The notes under the pieces were generated by a model. It was not told where the DNA came from. It saw only the letters and a list, made by a program, of their open reading frames with translations, and did not search any database. DNA of 35,137 bases from assembly GCA_017857245.1 (NCBI GenBank), contig JAFMDO010000011.1, positions 1 through 35,137 of the forward strand, in the 5' to 3' direction. Shown piece by piece: positions 33,147-35,137 of this stretch. Position 1 is the first letter of the stretch. Each line of letters starts with the position of its first letter. The stretch comes from Pontimonas sp. (GTDB lineage Bacteria; Actinomycetota; Actinomycetes; Actinomycetales; Microbacteriaceae). A program made the translations under genes and the position numbers.

Positions 33147-34321
33147 TTTTTCTCTCCGGCTAAGTCGATGACGGGCTCCCAGCTGCGGGAATCCCAGGAA
33201 TTGATGAGGGCCTGCTGCACACTGACAACATCCACAGCTTCACGGAAGCTCGGGGAGAAAGCCGTGCCGGTGGCGATGGAGTCCAAGAAGGACAAGTCTT
33301 CGATCGCGACGATGTCTTCAAAACCAATCGCGTTGGCCTGTCCGGGAGCAAAAGCACCGTGGAAGGGGAAGCGGTCACCACCATAGATGGTGGTGTAGCC
33401 GGAGCTGGGGTCCTCGGTGAGCTTGTAGTACTGGAGCTCGTTCATCTTCTCCAGGTTCCAGGACAGGGAACCCTTGGTGCCATACACCTCAAACGCATTC
33501 TGGCTCTCTGGCCCGACCACGGTTCTACTGGTTTCAAATGTTCCGGTCGCACCGTTGTCGAACGTGCAGAGCATGGAGGCGAAGTCTTCATTCTCCACAG
33601 CACCCATAGGGTCCCCAGGGTTGCCGCGACCGTAATGGCTGGCGGCACCGGTGGGGAGGGGGCGCTGCGGGATCGTGGTGTTGCGCATCCCAACAACTTC
33701 CTTGATTCCGCCAACCAAGAACTGCGCCATCGACACCGAGTGACTGAGGATGTCACTGCTGGCGCCATATCCGGCCTGGTCCATCAAGAAGCGCCAAGTC
33801 AAAAGGCCCATTTCGTCACTGCCATACATTGAAAAGAAGCGCCCGCGGTAGTGGGTGATGTCCCCCAGAGCCCCGGATTCGATCAGGTTTCGTGCGTGAA
33901 TGACCAGGGGAGCCCAGAGGTAGTTGTAGCCAACACCTGTGGGTACACCGGCAGCGCTGGCTGCGTGAAACGCTGCCAAAGTCTGCTCGGGCTTGCCGCC
34001 AATGGGCTTTTCGCTAAAGACTGCTTTTCCGGCGGCGGTGGCGGCTTCGATCATGGGGACATGGAGCATGTTGGGGGCTGTCACCCACACGGCGTCAACG
34101 TCGTCAGATTCGACAGCTTCGCGCCAGTCGGCCACGGCTCTCTGGAATCCGAAGTCCTTGACCGCGCGTTCGCGACGCTCTTCTTCGGTGTCAGCACACA
34201 CCACCAAGACGGGGTCAAAGGAGCGTTCGGGGAATAGCGAGGGAATGCGGAGCATGGAGCGACTGTGCGCCTGCCCCATCCAGCCCAACCCCAGCACGGC
34301 AATTCCGATGCGACGATTCAT
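33143..34321 (-). CDS. Gfo/Idh/MocA dehydrogenase, inositol cluster
   Basis: A 392-residue NAD(P)-dependent oxidoreductase. The Rossmann motif is AVLGLGWMGQAHSRSM, the active-site Lys lies in VFSEKPIGGKP, and WRFLMDQAGYGASSDILSHSVSMAQFLVGG gives the Asp/His region of inositol and sugar dehydrogenases. The C-terminal domain is complete. It lies between the aldolase-like gene and iolD, so oxidation of an inositol isomer or keto-inositol is likely. I do not assign IolG or IolW specifically. The ATG at 34321 is followed by a normal start of the fold. Confidence 0.88.
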   Translation of the reverse strand: MNRRIGIAVLGLGWMGQAHSRSMLRIPSLFPERSFDPVLVVCADTEEERRERAVKDFGFQRAVADWREAVESDDVDAVWVTAPNMLHVPMIEAATAAGKAVFSEKPIGGKPEQTLAAFHAASAAGVPTGVGYNYLWAPLVIHARNLIESGALGDITHYRGRFFSMYGSDEMGLLTWRFLMDQAGYGASSDILSHSVSMAQFLVGGIKEVVGMRNTTIPQRPLPTGAASHYGRGNPGDPMGAVENEDFASMLCTFDNGATGTFETSRTVVGPESQNAFEVYGTKGSLSWNLEKMNELQYYKLTEDPSSGYTTIYGGDRFPFHGAFAPGQANAIGFEDIVAIEDLSFLDSIATGTAFSPSFREAVDVVSVQQALINSWDSRSWEPVIDLAGEKK

Positions 34322-34444
34322 GCGTTTGTTACCTTTCGTGGCCCACTCGTTGCGAATCGCTGACGGTGGGGATGTGGTTGTTCAGAGTGTGGTGTGGAGC
34401 GGATGGTGCGGTTGATTTTCGTTTTTGTGTCTGATGGTGCGCGG

Positions 34445-35137
34445 TTAGGAGTGGTGGGGGTGAACAATTGCGCCGGCGCGAACAGCGGCGCTTTCGGAGT
34501 CCCCATCGGAGGGGTAGAGCAGGGTTCGACCTGCGGTCAAGCCGCGGATGTTGGGCTCTTTCATGGCGGTGGACCACTGGTCAAAAATGTCACCGCTGGA
34601 ACCTTTGGGTTCTCCGCCGAGCATCAGGATAGGAAGTGTGGTGGCCGCTGCCACTTCGTCCATCCGGTCACTGGTGGGGAGCTTCAACCAGGAGTAGGCC
34701 GAGGAGGACCCGAGGCCAGAGGCAATAGCGACAACTTTAATGAGCGCATCCGGGTCGGTATCCAAGATGGCGCCGCCGTTAGCGTCCTTGAGGTAAGGCA
34801 GCGGCTCAATCAGAGACATCAGGCGACGATCTGCGAGCTGGGTCGTAATCGACGCCACCGTTTCCAGGGTGCGGGCGACACCGGGGTCGTGGTGGTCGAT
34901 CCGGATCAGTGTTTTCCCGCCATCGAGACCGAGGGATTCGATGTGGTCCACGTCATAGGCGGTGACCCGGTCATCGAGTTCCCACTTGGCGCCAATGATG
35001 CCCCCGCGGTTCATGGTGCCGATCGCCAGCTTGTTATCGAGTGCTCCCAGCCAGGCGAGCTCTTCCAAAATGTCAGCACTGGCCAGCACTCCATCGACCT
35101 GAGGCAGGGCAAGACAGCGAACCAGACGATCCAGCAG
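34445..35137 (-). CDS. Aldolase-like TIM-barrel protein of actinobacterial iol clusters (5' end outside window)
   Basis: The last 230 or so residues of a (beta/alpha)8-barrel protein. The frame is open to the right edge (LLDRLVRCLALPQVDG precedes the GTG at 35089), so the start is outside. Landmarks are LDNKLAIGTMNRGGIIGAKWELDDR, GKTLIRIDHHDPG, SLIEPLPYLKD, SAYSWLKLP (barrel Lys) and PILMLGGEPKGSSGD. It resembles the class I aldolase-like protein linked to inositol catabolism in Actinobacteria (Cgl0158 type), probably cleaving the deoxy-keto-gluconate phosphate. It precedes the dehydrogenase by 123 bp in the same direction. Family recognised from memory, function inferred. Confidence 0.78.
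   Translation of the reverse strand: MLDRLVRCLALPQVDGVLASADILEELAWLGALDNKLAIGTMNRGGIIGAKWELDDRVTAYDVDHIESLGLDGGKTLIRIDHHDPGVARTLETVASITTQLADRRLMSLIEPLPYLKDANGGAILDTDPDALIKVVAIASGLGSSSAYSWLKLPTSDRMDEVAAATTLPILMLGGEPKGSSGDIFDQWSTAMKEPNIRGLTAGRTLLYPSDGDSESAAVRAGAIVHPHHS

Overview
This window looks like part of an actinobacterial chromosome. The base composition is moderately GC-rich, genes are tightly packed with many 4-8 bp overlaps, GTG starts occur, and the inositol genes are of the type common in Actinobacteria. A Microbacteriaceae-like aquatic lineage is possible, but that is inference only.

Most of the window (about 0.4-29.4 kb) reads as one catabolic island for a sulfated, fucose-type sugar. 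It encodes a complete oxidative (non-phosphorylating) L-fucose route: mutarotase (5027), L-fucose dehydrogenase of the aldo/keto reductase type (6686), L-fuconolactonase (10996), L-fuconate dehydratase (5385), 2-keto-3-deoxy-L-fuconate dehydrogenase (8520) and diketo-deoxyfuconate hydrolase (14636). The predicted end products are pyruvate and L-lactate. An FMN-dependent L-lactate dehydrogenase (2055) and a GlcD/D-lactate-type FAD oxidase (401) lie next to the pathway. Uptake and deprotection are supplied by a sugar ABC importer without an ATPase gene (15650-18889), an MFS carrier (25466), an esterase (3287), a sulfatase without signal peptide (19910), its formylglycine-generating enzyme (21658), a TauE/SafE anion exporter (18954) and a large (alpha/alpha)-toroid protein of unrecognised family (22722). 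A second enolase-family dehydratase and a second SDR may process another sugar acid.

The island is built as a chain of divergent transcription units. Each of the six divergent intergenic regions from 4.3 to 27.9 kb carries one copy of a 13-bp motif with the invariant core ATCCTA/TAGGAT. The likely reader is the FadR-type GntR regulator at 7672, which lies downstream of one of these sites.

The operon from 9397 to 14639 adds an odd module: a solute-binding-like protein with no export signal, a CaiB-type CoA-transferase, two MaoC-like hydratases (the second lacking the usual catalytic His) and a Gfo/Idh oxidoreductase. Its substrate is unknown. Succinyl-CoA:3-oxoacid CoA-transferase genes (28002-29373) close the island and are followed by an internally deleted thiolase relic.

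The right end (29.6-35.1 kb) is different: acetolactate decarboxylase, a GntR/UTRA regulator with a nearby TTCGAA-centred dyad, and an inositol-type operon (aldolase-like protein cut by the window edge, Gfo/Idh dehydrogenase, IolD). The left edge holds a cut VapC toxin gene, and a second PIN-domain relic sits between the two lactate oxidase genes. I saw no rRNA, tRNA, CRISPR array, transposase or insertion sequence.
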